The notes under the pieces were generated by a model, which was given only the letters and a program-made list of their open reading frames with translations, was not told where the DNA came from and searched no databases. Below are positions 44,448 through 53,200 of a stretch of DNA of 54,298 nucleotides, one piece after another (within the stretch, counting starts at the first letter, position 1; each line of letters begins with the position of its first letter). The position numbers and the translations under genes were made by a program. Origin of the DNA: an uncultured Prevotella sp. (lineage in GTDB: Bacteria; Bacteroidota; Bacteroidia; Bacteroidales; Bacteroidaceae); assembly GCA_900768785.1 (NCBI GenBank), contig CAAGEG010000008.1, forward strand, positions 1 to 54,298, in the 5' to 3' direction.

Positions 44448-44636
44448 TATTATATAACTATTCCCTATACATTATTATATTATATGGAAACTCGGAACAA
44501 TCAATATTGTTAGGAAAACAATTCTATAGTTTCATCAAAATGCGTCTATGATGGTTGACAAACATCAGACATCAAAGGTTCATACATTATCTTTACACTA
44601 CGCTATTCATGTTTTTGACCCATGTTTAGCCTCTTT

Positions 44637-45515
44637 TCACTTGCTTACGAAAGTGAAGCAATTGGCGAAAGTTGTGGCAAGAGCGTTTTCAAGTGCCTGA
44701 ATATTGTTTTTCAACTCGGCATCCGGTGCTGTTTTGTCTATGCTGAAGAATGCGAAAAGTGCACTTCCGCTGCCGGTCATGGCTGCATATACGGCTCCCA
44801 TATCATAGAGACGTTGTTTAATATCTGCTATTTCGGGATGCGTAGATATGATACTTTTCTCAAAATCGTTAACAAGTTCTTCTTTCCATGTTGCTATTGG
44901 CGACATCACAATATCTTTGCAACATTTCTCGGGACGGCACGGGGTGACATGGGCAAAGGCTTCACGAGTGCTAATCTTCAACGCAGGCTTCACGATAGCT
45001 ATGCAATATCCGGACAAATCAACGTCTATAGGCTCCAGCTTCTCCCCTATTCCGGTAGCAAAAGCGGGCACGGGGTCTATAAAAAAAGCACAATCGGCAC
45101 CCAAAGTTGCTGCCATTTGCCTCATCTCGTCTTTGCTCATACCGAGCGAAAAAAGCCTGTTTAACATCGTTATTGTGTATGCACAGTCTGCCGAACCGCC
45201 TCCCATGCCTGCTTGCATAGGTATTTGCTTCTTCAAAACAATCTTAACGGCAGGCATTTCCTTGTGTTTTTCTTTTACCATTCGGCATGCTTTTACAACG
45301 AGATTATCGTTGATATCACCTTCTATATCCAATCCTTCCACCACAAAACGGCATGCTTCGCCATTTGTTTCCGCCTCACTACAAGCCTCCATTCTTATTT
45401 CATCGCATATCCCGACAGGATAAAACACTGTCTCTAAATCATGATATCCATCGGCTCGACGATTGACTATGTTAAGACCGAGATTGATTTTTGCACATGG
45501 AAAATCTGTAAACAT
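44637..45515 (-). CDS. ispE: 4-diphosphocytidyl-2-C-methyl-D-erythritol kinase
   Basis: A 292-residue GHMP kinase of the non-mevalonate isoprenoid pathway, phosphorylating CDP-methylerythritol. The substrate motif AKINLGLNIVNRRADGYHDLETVFYPV (residues 8-34) contains the catalytic-type Lys and His. IPMQAGMGGGSADCAYTITMLNRLF near 90-115 is the glycine-rich ATP loop, and MTGSGSALFAFF near 253-264 is the third GHMP motif. It is divergent from dnaB across 109 bp. It supplies precursors of undecaprenyl carriers and quinones. Confidence 0.95.
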   Translation of the reverse strand: MFTDFPCAKINLGLNIVNRRADGYHDLETVFYPVGICDEIRMEACSEAETNGEACRFVVEGLDIEGDINDNLVVKACRMVKEKHKEMPAVKIVLKKQIPMQAGMGGGSADCAYTITMLNRLFSLGMSKDEMRQMAATLGADCAFFIDPVPAFATGIGEKLEPIDVDLSGYCIAIVKPALKISTREAFAHVTPCRPEKCCKDIVMSPIATWKEELVNDFEKSIISTHPEIADIKQRLYDMGAVYAAMTGSGSALFAFFSIDKTAPDAELKNNIQALENALATTFANCFTFVSK

Positions 45516-45593
45516 AATTTTATTTTGCCTTGTTACTAATATCTATAACCTTTTCTCTTTATATAAATTGTGTGGCTTTTCAAAAATAATTCG

Positions 45594-45601
45594 TATTTTT
45601 G
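45594..45601 (+). promoter_or_regulatory. Putative -7 box for dnaB
   Basis: TATTTTTG fits TAnnTTTG, 23 bp before the dnaB ATG. The -33 candidate is poor. On the minus strand CAAAAATA at 45581-45588 is a TATTTTTG box that could serve ispE, so the two promoters would overlap. Confidence 0.45.
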
Positions 45602-45624
45602 TCGCTCCTAAAAACTTATCAGAT

Positions 45625-47109
45625 ATGCCGGAAAAGAAGAAACCTCAGCAGATAGATAATGCTTACGCCCACATACAACCGCAAGCAACAGAGATTGAAC
45701 GCATAGTTTTAGGCTCTCTTATGATTGATAAAGATGCCTTTTCTATGGTTAGCGAGATATTGAAACCTGAGACTTTTTATGAGCCACGTAACCAGAAAGT
45801 CTATCAAGCCATACAGACTCTTAGTATGGAAGACCATCCTGTTGACATCATGACTGTTACGGAAGAGCTCAAAAAAGAGGGAACTATCAACGATGTAGGT
45901 GGTCCCGGCTACATCTTGGAGCTAAGTTCACGAGTGGCATCTTCGGCACATATAGAGTATCACGCAAAGATTTTGGCACAGAAATTCCTTGCCCGACAAC
46001 TCATTTCTTTCTCAAGCGTAATCGAAACAAAGGCTTTTGACGAAACTGTCGATGTTGATGAACTGATGCAAGAAGCAGAAGGATCGCTCTTTGAGATATC
46101 TCAGAAAAACATGAGGCAAGACTATACGCATATAAACCCTGTTGTTAAGGATGCGGTCAGCATATTGCAAAAAGCGGCAGCTAATAAAGGAGGACTTACA
46201 GGTCTGTCAACGGGATACACCAAACTTGATGATTACACGTCCGGATGGCAGCCAAGCGACCTTGTTATTATTGCAGGACGACCGGCAATGGGCAAAACAT
46301 CGTTTGCTCTTTCACTTGCTAAGAACATCGCAGTTGACTTGCAAGAACCCATAGCCTTCTTTTCTTTAGAAATGAGTAACGTACAACTTGTCAACAGACT
46401 TATATCCAACGTGTGCGAAATATCGGGTAAAAAGATACTCAACGGCCAACTTGATGATGAAGAATGGTCGCGTCTTGACAAGAGTATTAGTGCTTTACAG
46501 AATGCACCTATATATATTGACGACACTCCGGGCATGTCTATCTTCGAGCTACGTACTAAGGCACGACGTCTCGTTAGGGAGAAAGGAGTTAAAATAATCA
46601 TGATTGACTACCTCCAATTGATGAATGCAAGTGGCGCAAGATTTGGAAGCCGACAAGAAGAAGTGTCAACTATCAGTCGCTCGCTTAAAGGTTTGGCTAA
46701 GGAACTCAATATCCCGGTTCTTGCTTTGTCGCAACTTAACCGTACTGTAGAAAATCGTGACGGTCTGGAAGGTAAGCGTCCGCAACTAAGCGATTTGAGA
46801 GAATCGGGTGCCATAGAGCAAGATGCCGACATGGTTCTCTTTGTTCACAGACCTGAATACTACCGACTTTTCCAAGACGAAAAGGGAAATGACTTGCGCG
46901 GAAAGGCACAGATAATTATTGCAAAGCACCGTAAAGGCAGTACCGGAGATGTGCTTCTTAACTTCAAAGGTGAATACACTCGCTTTGACAATATTGATGA
47001 GATGCGTTCTCCGATAGGTGGTGGAGAGATTATAGGCTCAAAAATAAATGGCGATGACAACGATTTTCCTCCTTACATTCCACCGGGACCGGACGTTGCT
47101 CCATATTAA
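45625..47109 (+). CDS. dnaB: Replicative DNA helicase DnaB
   Basis: A 494-residue hexameric helicase. The N-terminal primase-binding domain runs to about 115 (IERIVLGSLMIDKDAFSMVSEIL), followed by a linker. The RecA-like C-terminal domain has Walker A GRPAMGKTSF near 220, IIMIDYLQLM as Walker B, and the DnaB-specific LSQLNRTVENR...LSDLRESGAIEQDADMV. No intein is present. An open frame continues upstream to 45463, but that part lies antisense to ispE and has no homology. The ATG at 45625 gives the normal length. Confidence 0.97.
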   Translation: MPEKKKPQQIDNAYAHIQPQATEIERIVLGSLMIDKDAFSMVSEILKPETFYEPRNQKVYQAIQTLSMEDHPVDIMTVTEELKKEGTINDVGGPGYILELSSRVASSAHIEYHAKILAQKFLARQLISFSSVIETKAFDETVDVDELMQEAEGSLFEISQKNMRQDYTHINPVVKDAVSILQKAAANKGGLTGLSTGYTKLDDYTSGWQPSDLVIIAGRPAMGKTSFALSLAKNIAVDLQEPIAFFSLEMSNVQLVNRLISNVCEISGKKILNGQLDDEEWSRLDKSISALQNAPIYIDDTPGMSIFELRTKARRLVREKGVKIIMIDYLQLMNASGARFGSRQEEVSTISRSLKGLAKELNIPVLALSQLNRTVENRDGLEGKRPQLSDLRESGAIEQDADMVLFVHRPEYYRLFQDEKGNDLRGKAQIIIAKHRKGSTGDVLLNFKGEYTRFDNIDEMRSPIGGGEIIGSKINGDDNDFPPYIPPGPDVAPY

Positions 47110-47115
47110 ATTCAG

Positions 47116-48465
47116 TTACCATTTATACACATAACGATTGGCTAACAACGTCTGCATACCTCCTCGCATGACAAGAAACATGATGAAAGCAAGCCACAAG
47201 GCATGATTTAACATTTGGTATCGCAACCCGAAATATACTACAAAAAAAGTTGCGGCGGCTGATGACATGGATACAAGCATGCCACGAGAGGATGTACAAC
47301 CTATATATATACCATCCCAAATAAAGGCTGCCATTCCTGCTGCAGGCATTGCCACCGCCCAAAGATAATAGTTGGCTGATGATTGTATCACTCCGACATC
47401 GTTGGTTAACAACGCAAGGAAAGCCTCGCCGCCTATCGCGTATGCCAAAGTAAAGAGTAAGGCGAGACAACCACCCCACACAAACAAACGTTTTATTACC
47501 TTTTCAAAGGCTTGACGGTCTTTTGCACCATAGTATTTGCCTGACAGAGCTTCGCCGGCATAGGCAAAACCATCCATAATATACGAGAACAGCATGTACA
47601 TCTGCATGAGTAAGGTGTTTACAGCAAGTATTATTTCTCCCTGCCATGAGCCTGCAGAGGTAAAAAAGAGCATTACCGACACCAAACAAACTGTGCGTAA
47701 AAAGATGTCACGACTTACGGAAAAGAACCTACACACGTCATCGGCATGCCATGAAGTGCTTATCCAAAGTCTTAAACGACTGCGCAACAAGATGTTTCTT
47801 AATGCTGCAACAAGCGCAATAAGCAGCCCTGCATATTGTGCCGTTAGAGTTCCCAATGCCACTCCTTCTATTTTCATGCCGAAAACATATACAAAAACAA
47901 CACTCGCTATGATGTTTACAATGTTCTGCACTATGGCTACAAACATCGGAGTACGCGAATCTTGCATGCCGATAAACCACCCGGAGAGCGCAAACAGCCC
48001 CAAAACGGCAGGGGCTCCGTAGATACATATACTGAAATAGGTTGTTGCGAGTTGTAAAACATGTTCCGGTGGAGACATAAGGGCTAATGCCGCCATGCGA
48101 ATAGGCACTTGAAACACTACTAACACTATGGCTGTAAACAAGGCTATGCCTAACGACCTCACCAACATGCGCATAGACTCGTCGTTATCTTCTCTTCCGA
48201 CAGACTGGGCTGTAAGTCCGCCGGTTGCCATGCGCAGAAATCCGAACACCCAATATATAACATTGAATATCATTCCTCCAACCGCAATGGCTCCAATATA
48301 TGCTGCGGCTCCGAGATGTCCCACTATTGCCATGTCTATAAGCCCGAGTAGAGGCACCGTGATATTGCTTATTATTGCCGGAACAGCAATATCCAATATA
48401 TGCCTGTCGCATGCCGACAGACGACAAACTGAGTTCAAACGACTGATAATAGTGTTGTTTTGCAT
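47116..48465 (-). CDS. MATE-family efflux transporter (DinF-like)
   Basis: A 449-residue inner-membrane protein with about twelve helices in two related halves. The start DRHILDIAVPAIISNITVPLLGLIDMAIVGHLG is typical of the DinF branch of MATE exporters, which use sodium or proton gradients to expel drugs or metabolites. A TTG at 48495 could extend it by ten residues, but it overlaps the promoter's -7 box at 48493-48500, so the ATG at 48465 is preferred. The gene ends 6 bp from dnaB, tail to tail, with no visible terminator. The substrate is unknown. Confidence 0.9.
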   Translation of the reverse strand: MQNNTIISRLNSVCRLSACDRHILDIAVPAIISNITVPLLGLIDMAIVGHLGAAAYIGAIAVGGMIFNVIYWVFGFLRMATGGLTAQSVGREDNDESMRMLVRSLGIALFTAIVLVVFQVPIRMAALALMSPPEHVLQLATTYFSICIYGAPAVLGLFALSGWFIGMQDSRTPMFVAIVQNIVNIIASVVFVYVFGMKIEGVALGTLTAQYAGLLIALVAALRNILLRSRLRLWISTSWHADDVCRFFSVSRDIFLRTVCLVSVMLFFTSAGSWQGEIILAVNTLLMQMYMLFSYIMDGFAYAGEALSGKYYGAKDRQAFEKVIKRLFVWGGCLALLFTLAYAIGGEAFLALLTNDVGVIQSSANYYLWAVAMPAAGMAAFIWDGIYIGCTSSRGMLVSMSSAAATFFVVYFGLRYQMLNHALWLAFIMFLVMRGGMQTLLANRYVYKW

Positions 48466-48492
48466 CTTTGTCTTTTGTTCTGAAACAGAGTT

Positions 48493-48523
48493 CAAAGTTA
48501 ATGTAACCTCTGTAAACTACAAA
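48493..48523 (-). promoter_or_regulatory. Promoter of the MATE gene
   Basis: Read on the minus strand: TTTG (48523-48520), a 19-bp spacer and TAACTTTG (48500-48493), an exact consensus match about 28 nt before the chosen ATG. Confidence 0.75.
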
Positions 48524-48594
48524 ATAAAATCAGCAAAACGATGCTTTGTTTTTGGTTTCTTTGGTCTTTCTGATTACCAACATCGATATTCACG

Positions 48595-48702
48595 CTTCGT
48601 AAACACCATACTTAGACATCGTAAACACCATACTTAGACATCGTAAACTACGTACTTAGCTCACGTAATCTACGTACTTAGCTCACGTAATCTACGTATT
48701 GG
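48595..48702. repeat. Tandem array of about five degenerate 22-bp units
   Basis: Units begin at 48595, 48617, 48639 (23 bp), 48662 and 48684 (partial). The first two are nearly identical (core CGTAAACACCATACTTAGA). The third is a hybrid with TACGTACTTAGCT, and the fourth and fifth share CACGTAATCTACGTA. Every unit keeps CGTAA. The array lies between the araC-type stop and the MATE promoter, 70-180 bp upstream of the promoter. Confidence 0.85.
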
Positions 48703-48752
48703 CATTTTCCAAGAGTAAACAAGGTGATTATGAACCGTGTGTTTGCAAACTA

Positions 48753-49619
48753 CTAATTGCCTTTTTGCTCACGGAAAAGGCGTGGTGACTTACCTGTTTG
48801 CTTTTTGAAAAACTTGCCGAAAGATGACAAAGTGGGGAAATGATGCATTTCGCTTATTTCCTGAATACTCTTATTAGTGTTGTGAATTAAGAATATGCAA
48901 TGGCGTAAAATGGCTTTAAAGACCAGTTGTTGTACGGTATAGCCGCACAAAGACTTTACTAAAGACGAGAGATATTTGGGAGATAGGCACATCTTGTCGG
49001 CATAAAAGGCAACGTCACGATGTTCTTTGTAATGCAGACTTATAAGACGCATAAGCTCGAAAAATATCTCTTTCTTGCGCCCTACCCCTTTTATTTGAGA
49101 AGAAATAAGGTTAGCGTAGATTGCGCAAAGCCTGTATGTTATTGCCAAAAGCAAGAGTTTACGCTCGTTAGCCTCAAATTCGTTGGCGCCAACCAGGTTG
49201 TTACTATTTAAAAGCGCAACATAATGAGCGATGTCTTTCTCGCTTCCGGTATTCCAAACACAGCTCCTGTCGTTGTCAATATAGTTATATAGGCGTATCG
49301 CTTGCACCGTACTGCCCAGCAAATCTCGTATAATGTCAACCTTATAGAACAAGATACTTACTCGTAAATCTGCCGAAACGTTGTTAATTTTTATATAGGT
49401 GTTCTCGTTAATAAACACGGTATTGCCTTCCGAAACATCATAATCGTGAAAGTCAACACTAATGGAAAAACTACCGCAATGGCATATAATGACTCCTATA
49501 TAATCCATATAGAACATGTCATGAAGCACTTGAGGGAAGCGATCCACTTCTCCCTGAGACGAGCATACGTCGTTATGACTATCAAGTGCCAACGACAGCG
49601 TCTTAAACCTTTGATTCAT
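48753..49619 (-). CDS. AraC-family transcriptional regulator
   Basis: A 288-residue regulator. The N-terminal part (1-about 175) looks like a cupin-type ligand domain. The C-terminal 100 residues carry the two helix-turn-helix motifs (VAFYADKMCLSPKYLSSLVKSLCGYTVQQLV and SIQEISEMHHFPTLSSFGKFFKKQTGKSPRLFREQ). I chose the ATG at 49619; a TTG at 49628 would add three residues. The MATE gene follows on the same strand after a 287-bp gap containing a repeat array, so it is a natural candidate target. The ligand is unknown. Confidence 0.87.
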   Translation of the reverse strand: MNQRFKTLSLALDSHNDVCSSQGEVDRFPQVLHDMFYMDYIGVIICHCGSFSISVDFHDYDVSEGNTVFINENTYIKINNVSADLRVSILFYKVDIIRDLLGSTVQAIRLYNYIDNDRSCVWNTGSEKDIAHYVALLNSNNLVGANEFEANERKLLLLAITYRLCAIYANLISSQIKGVGRKKEIFFELMRLISLHYKEHRDVAFYADKMCLSPKYLSSLVKSLCGYTVQQLVFKAILRHCIFLIHNTNKSIQEISEMHHFPTLSSFGKFFKKQTGKSPRLFREQKGN

Positions 49620-49939
49620 TATATCCAACTGTGATGTATGTTAATTTAACCCCACTCGGTCATCAGACCGCAGATAATTATTTTTACCTTATTACATTGG
49701 CTTTTTCAACTCCTTTACGCTCCTCTATGCACCATCTTGCGCCTTACTTTATATTGACATAGCCCGCTATGCCTTCAATAAAGCTTTACATAATACGGCA
49801 CTTAGATAAAAGAAATGAACTTAAATCTGACTACTGATTTGGGTTAATAGTATGCGAATGTAGTGCTTTTTCGCCTTTTAAGCAAGTATTATCTTAAATT
49901 TTTAGGCATCGGGAACATGCTGTTTCCAATGCCTAAAAA
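49620..49939. other. Intergenic region with short palindromes
   Basis: About 320 bp with no gene recognised. It contains CGGTC-ATCA-GACCG (49657-49670), a minus-strand ATGACCGAGTGGGGTTAAA motif related to one at the window's right end, CATAGC-CC-GCTATG (49758-49771) and a strong hairpin at its end (49899-49939). No consensus promoter for the AraC gene is evident. Confidence 0.5.
49899..49939 (-). terminator. Strong hairpin directly after the small protein gene
   Basis: TTTTTAGGCAT (49899-49909) and ATGCCTAAAAA (49929-49939) pair perfectly over 11 bp, with further imperfect pairing of GGGAAC and GTTTCC inside. It abuts the stop codon of the 51-codon gene. The T residues lie in one arm rather than after the stem, so it may protect the mRNA end rather than terminate. 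Confidence 0.5.
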
Positions 49940-50095
49940 CTATTCTTCTTCTAAAAACTCACCATATTCGGGACTATCAAACGGCTTGCCTCCGGTACCG
50001 CCTATATCTATATAGGTAGACTCAAGTATGCCATTTGATACCTCCACAATGGTAATTTCTATACAGGGTTTAATATATTTCTTTGTTTTGTTCAT
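49940..50095 (-). CDS. Small hypothetical protein, 51 residues
   Basis: A short frame from ATG (50095) to TAG (49940). It encodes a protein starting MNKTKKYIKPCIEITIVEVS, with a Gly-rich middle (DIGGTGGKPF) and an acidic end (EFLEEE). The KKYIKPxIE start followed by a beta-like stretch and a Gly-rich segment recalls small proteins often seen in Bacteroides and Prevotella genomes near surface-protein genes; this is recollection, not a search. It lies 204 bp downstream of the LRR gene on the same strand and is followed by a strong hairpin. No Shine-Dalgarno is visible, which is common here. Confidence 0.6.
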   Translation of the reverse strand: MNKTKKYIKPCIEITIVEVSNGILESTYIDIGGTGGKPFDSPEYGEFLEEE

Positions 50096-50119
50096 TGCTA
50101 TTAAATTTAAAGATTACGC

Positions 50120-50160
50120 AAAAACGCTCCAGCAGGCAGACTCACTCCGGCCACCGGAGC
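50120..50160 (-). terminator. Possible terminator of the LRR protein gene
   Basis: On the minus strand GCTCC (from 50160) can pair with GGAGC (to 50126), enclosing a smaller CTCCGG/CCGGAG stem (50145-50159), followed by TTTTT (50124-50120). The stem is short and the loop large, so the call is tentative. Confidence 0.35.
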
Positions 50161-50299
50161 TGAAACATTATTACTAAACATTAAAAATACTTCTTTTAAT
50201 CAATGCTTCTATCATTTATTGCCCCATAGAATTCATTAGAATTAAGGTTTTCGTTTACATCTTACTATCGTTTTATCTAATGATCTATCGGGCTCTTTC

Positions 50300-53200
50300 T
50301 TATTTCACATATTTCTTTCCGTTCATGATATATATGCCTTTAGGCAGGTCTTTAAGGCTATTGCCGGTCTTAACCATACGACCATTGAGGTCATAAACCT
50401 TATTATCGGCACACTTATCAACATTGTTGCCGGTCTCAACTTCAAAGATTCCCGTTGTCGGATTGTCGTCTTCGCCATCAACAACAATATCTATTGACTT
50501 AGGAGCAGCTGAAGCTCCACCTCCTGTTCTGCCTTTTATCTCAAGATACCAACGGTTAGGACTAAGAGCAAACTCGGTATTTGTAGCCTGTACAAGGCTA
50601 CCTTCGCTCATGGCATAATAGCCGTTGCTTACCATATTTGCGCCCGTCACACCTGCATAAGTGGTATGGAAGACATACTCATTATACCACGACATAACGT
50701 TAAACGTAGGTTCTTCGGCTGCCGAAAGAGTGGCAAGCAATAGAGTAATCTCTTTGTCACCGGTGGTTTTTGCCTTTATGAGATATGGTGTATTGGGAAG
50801 TGTCTCGCCCGATTTCATTCGTATAGCCTCAAGTTGTGTGCGGTCTATAACTCCGTCTTCATTATCATCAAACTGATGAACATTATTTATATAAGCTATA
50901 TCATAGTCTTCTACAAGTTCGGAACAGTCAAGCGACACGGGCAAATATAGTGCTTGCCACTTGGTATTAGCGAAGTTACGCTTTACAACAACTTTATCTT
51001 TTTTTGTTTCTCCCGTGCCTTTATAAGGATCGTTATCATTTAATGTAGCGATATCTAACGGCATTATTTCAAAGAATTCGCTTTGCCATGCATCTAAAGA
51101 AGTATATTTTGACGTATCAACAACCTTGAAATAGATTTTTGTTGAACCTTGTTGGCTTTTGTCAATTCTTGGCGGCTCGTCTGAATAAATAGATATTTTA
51201 GGTTCTGAAACCGTATTATTAGGACGTATATAATCGCCTATACTTTTCACATTCTCCATAAATACCACCGTTGAGAATGGTGAACTGTACAACGCATTAT
51301 CATCAACAGTCTCCACATCTTTGTTGAATATGATAGTCTTGTCTGCTTTTGCGGCATCTTTAGGATAGTGATAACCAATGACACGCACTTTCTTGCCGTC
51401 ACGCAAACCATATAACATGCAATCGTCGGTAAGGTCGTCTTTGTCAAGATTCTCCTCAACGGCAAAATTAGTATTACCCTCAGCAACCGTGAACTTTGGA
51501 AGATAGCCTCCTGATAATGTAGATGTAACAAACACGGAATTACCTAAAGACGTAAGACTTGCAGGGATTACGACTTCTGTTATATTATCCATGTAACTAA
51601 AAGCATTATCTTCTATAGTGGTAAGTCCCTCCGGCAAAGTCAGTATTCCTGAAAAACCGCAAGACATAAAGGCTTCCGGACCAATAGAAACAAGCGATGT
51701 AGGCAAGGCTTGACCGCCGTTATTAAAAGAGGTACAAAATAGAAAGGCATTTTTACCAATGGTTTTCACACTATTGGGTAATATGGTTTTAACTGAAGAT
51801 TTTCCATCTGAATCAAGTTGGGAACATGCGCCAAAAGCTCCTTCTCCTATCGTTTCAAGTACGGTATTCGCAGACATGTCACACAAACTTAAATAACTAT
51901 GAGCGAAAGCATAGTCTCCTATTGCTTTAATTCCGTCTTTTATATATAATGTCTTTACTGAACTTGACTTCTTATTATCTGTATCAAAACCATCAATGGT
52001 TTCAATAAAGTTGTTCGGAATTACACCTTCGGTTGTCTTAACAGGCGTTATTGTCATGCTTGTCATATCTAACGGACATTCCCACCTTATGTTTCCAATC
52101 TCTCCGCCAAGCACATAATACTTGGATAATTTACCTTTCAACTGATTAGGACCGGCATTTGCATACGAAGCTGCGTAACATCCATTTTTAGTACCCGTAA
52201 ATGCCTTGCCGCTAACAGTTTCAAGAGCGGTGCAATATGCTTTAATTTCTCCTAAGGAACTGCAATTAAAGAAGCTGTCATCATTAATTGTTTTCAGTCC
52301 GGAAGGCAGAGTAATTGTCCCCATTCCGCAATATTCGAAGCAATTTGCACCAAGTTCTTCAAGACTTTGTGACGAAAGTAAAACCGTCTTTAAATTATTA
52401 CAACCGCTGAAAGCATATTCTCCAATACACTTAACACCATCTAAAATAGTTAATGATGTTATAGTTTTATTGTTTTTGAAGGCAGTTTGGTCAATATTGC
52501 TAATATTTCCCTCTATCTCAACTGCCGCTATTCCGCTTGTTATAGTAGTCCAAAGGTTTGTCTCACTTGCGTCTATAGTAAGCGTTTTTTCGGTAGTGCT
52601 TGAAAGATTTAATACGGTATTATCATTAAAATACTTATATTCCACACCGCACTTAAGCGACTTTGGAGCTATATAATCTGCATAGGAGCTCCACTTTTCG
52701 GCAGATTTGTAATCATTAACACTTGCATTAGGAACTAAAATATGCTTGAATGACGTTATTGGTGCACCGTTAATATCGCAAAAGAACTTTTCACCAACTG
52801 CAGGTGGCTCAGTTGAGTTTATTATCAACGTTTTTATATTGATGGTTTGTAGTGAAAGAGTGTTGTAAGTTTCGGTAGATAATGATTTAGGAAGCGAAAG
52901 AAACTCTATGAAAGCATATGCAAAAGTATTCGGTCCAATTGTTGTTACACCTTCGGGAATAACTACTCCTCGCTGATAATTGTAAGAGCTAAAAGCTCCA
53001 TCTCCGATAGTTCTTAATGTCGAAGGCAGTATTACGCCGGTTTTTGAACTGTCAAAAGCATGTTCAGCTAACGTTACCACGCCTTCCGGGACGGTATATA
53101 CTCCGGGCTTACGTACAGGACAAGAGACAAGGGTCTTCTTGTCTTTGGTGTACAAAACACCGTCTTCGGATGTGTATTTTTGGTTTTCTGGATGTACAAC

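Noticed and set aside
44336..44551. A 71-codon plus-strand frame across tRNA-Lys
   Set aside because: It is read from the tRNA and its terminator and has no independent support.
45463..45624. N-terminal extension of DnaB
   Set aside because: The extra 54 codons lie antisense to ispE and across the promoter region, with no DnaB similarity; the ATG at 45625 gives the normal protein.
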